Source: Odontocerum albicorne (taxonomy: Eukaryota > Arthropoda > Insecta > Trichoptera > Odontoceridae). From it: a stretch of DNA of 64,000 nt. The notes beneath the pieces are model-generated. The model saw only the letters and a program-made list of their open reading frames with translations, searched no databases and was not told the origin of the DNA. The first letter of the stretch is position 1. Each line of letters opens with the position of its first letter. The stretch spans positions 13,263,592 to 13,327,591 of the forward strand of contig OX463862.1 in assembly GCA_949825065.1 (NCBI GenBank), written 5' to 3'. Of the stretch, positions 62,413 to 64,000 are shown piece by piece. Both the position numbers and the translations under genes were made by a program.

Positions 62413-63042
62413 GGCTGCAAGCAAGCAAAAAATTTAATATTGTACTATAGATGTGGTCACGATCTTTAATATTAATAAAATGCCCCAAAAAGAGGGCAAA
62501 GTTGGTATAAACCCCTTTTTTATTGCATATTAAGTTTTTCGAATTAAAAAAATGAAATACGAGTATTTCGAATCTCGTTCATTGGTCTGCCAGCATTCAC
62601 GCGTACAACACTCACGTCTGTTTTTGGTACTTTGGATTAATGTGTACTCAAAAGTTAAACTGGGTACGTCACGTTGTCCGAAGCCATTACATATTTTTTT
62701 AATCAAACAATATACATTTTAACATATTTAAGAAAAAAAAAATAACACATTCAAATTAATTTTGCGTACACCCTCGAGTTTGTCCATTGAAATTAATATT
62801 ATATCAGGGATTGGTATTTTTTCCTCTCAATATATGACATGTTTATGTTGATGGTTTGTTCTCGGAGTATCGGTCCGATTGAAGTATACCTTACTTCTTC
62901 ACCAGACTTATGAAACGGACGTAGGATATTTGATGGATATTTGACAGGGATTGTGAGGAGAAAAATATGACGGTATAGAAGAAAGGATAGAATTTTTCAT
63001 ATATGTATTAATGTTATAAATATACGTTACACATTAATATTT
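62413..63042. other. No recognised feature
   Basis: AT-rich; no element end or gene supported. Confidence 0.45.
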
Positions 63043-63425
63043 TTTAATTTATTTTACACATGACAAGAAATATACATCATTTGTGAAAAAACCACAGGTT
63101 ATTTTATTTGGACACACAATTTTAATAGATCTGGGTTTGTTGCTTTTCATTTGTCGTGCCCCCAGTAAACTGGGTTTTTGCCTGTATCTCACTGAGGACA
63201 CATAGCATGAAAACATAAATCGATACTTCTATACGATTTTTTATTATATAAAACCCCGTTGCACATTCTCATCAACCTGACAAACAGTGACACTCAATTA
63301 CATATGTATACATATACATCACGCGAAATCAAACTCCTAACACTTCATCACTCCAGACAGACCTAAAACATTCATACCACAATTTACCGCACATAATCAT
63401 GAAAATAAAAAACACCACACTCGTA
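63043..63425 (-). repeat. Dispersed repeat R, copy 4, minus strand
   Basis: The complement shows all R landmarks from 'tgattatgtgcggtaaatt' and 'ctggagtgatgaagtgtta' to 'ttcttgtcatgtgtaaaata'. Only minus-strand copy. Confidence 0.75.
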
Positions 63426-63714
63426 TTATATGTCACACGCATTTATATGCGTATGCAGAAAGAAAAGATAGAGATATATACACACACATAGATATTTTAT
63501 ATTATAATATACTCCGAAGTTGGGGGGCGGAGGGAAACGGTGTGGTTTTATAAGATATATTTTAAATATATAAATACAGGGGACCAATAAATATACATTT
63601 ATAATATATGGTCTAGATATTTTGGCATTTTATGGTATTTACTAGCTCTTGTTCTACACCTGCTCGACGTAGTACAATATCTCAGTGTTTGATATACAAT
63701 TATAGCAAAAAAAT

Positions 63715-63930
63715 TAAGCTTTCTCCGATGAATCTACAATTCGAATGCTTTCAGTTTATTAGATTTCTGATCATCGTGGTCCATATCTCAAGACTATAAA
63801 GAAGAATATACCATTTAATTATACGTTGTCGAAATTTAAAGAAATTCTGCAACTTCCAATTCAATTCGGCATCGTACTTCTTTATTACTAAGGGTCTTAA
63901 TATCATATTTCACCTTGCAGGCCATTTTCA
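63715..63930 (-). pseudogene. Non-LTR RT fragment, LINE C-like
   Basis: Complement gives VRCRIELE, FDNV, YSLEIWTT, NKLKAFEL.IHRRK with stops. It matches the LINE C pattern (K.RIE.A R ... LR.RL.. CYV.S.LLYG.E.WT ... L.AFEMW.HRR). LINE A sequence ('acgccgttcgatatctct') begins at the window end, about 63978. Confidence 0.55.
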
Positions 63931-64000
63931 AGAAATTGGTCCATAAAAAGAGCGAAGTCAAAATGTAGCACTATAACACTACACGCCGTTCGATATCTCT

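Overview
The window looks like a stretch of repeat-dominated insect nuclear DNA. It is AT-rich and has no operon-like coding, no ribosomal or intact tRNA genes, and no CRISPR array. The transposon families seen here (mariner, Tc1-like, hAT, PIF/Harbinger-like with a MADF exon, Helitron, piggyBac-like, Penelope-like, several non-LTR retrotransposons and tRNA-derived SINEs) occur together in insects. A three-unit CCTAA run fits the arthropod telomere repeat. The order cannot be fixed from the sequence alone. No complete host protein-coding gene was found. The one host-exon candidate is a tiny start-codon/splice-donor pair at 58935-58968 on the minus strand, and it is weak.

I use working names for families. 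LINE A is a non-LTR element ending in a Cys/Arg-rich 'RRSCMRRC.DVEEAK' tail, with about 18 fragments. LINE B is a Jockey/CR1-like element with a 'FTVHAVRLWNQL' C terminus. LINE C and the other RTE-like fragments carry 'W.GHV.RM' type C termini. SINE 1 is tRNA-derived ('gacctccgtggcctagttggtaag') and shares its 3' tail with LINE B. SINE 2 and SINE 3 share a 'gcgctatataaa' tail. H elements are PIF/Harbinger-like MITEs that carry a 44-codon MADF exon. T elements are Tc1/mariner-like MITEs keeping only the ends of the transposase. F elements are long-TIR fold-back MITEs. P elements are Penelope-like remnants with head-to-head ends and hammerhead-like motifs.

Layout: 1-9.1 kb holds H1, tandem Helitrons, SINEs, LINE A pieces, a 21-bp array, a piggyBac-like MITE, T1, H2 and 61-bp and 31-bp arrays. 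9.1-11.2 kb is largely unexplained AT-rich DNA. 11.7-18.1 kb holds LINE B, a Helitron interrupted by a mariner, H3, and LINE A carrying a T element and a hAT MITE. 19.5-28.4 kb has a 96%-like palindrome, Penelope remnants, a 55-bp array and nested LINE insertions. 29-32 kb is LINE B with an RTE insertion. 35-48.2 kb has LINE C, H4, F elements, a 24-bp satellite containing POU octamers, a minisatellite made from a mariner catalytic segment, hAT3, and LINE A with two internal satellites. 50-53 kb is a 282-bp array ended by a hAT. 53-58 kb is LINE A, B and C. 58-64 kb is mostly unexplained, with P5 and old LINE pieces.

The main story is nesting. Target-site duplications let several insertions be read as a time series, and in at least three places a local satellite has grown out of transposon sequence. 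All boundaries were read by eye. Identities of old fragments rest on short protein motifs and repeated sequence within the window, not on database searches.
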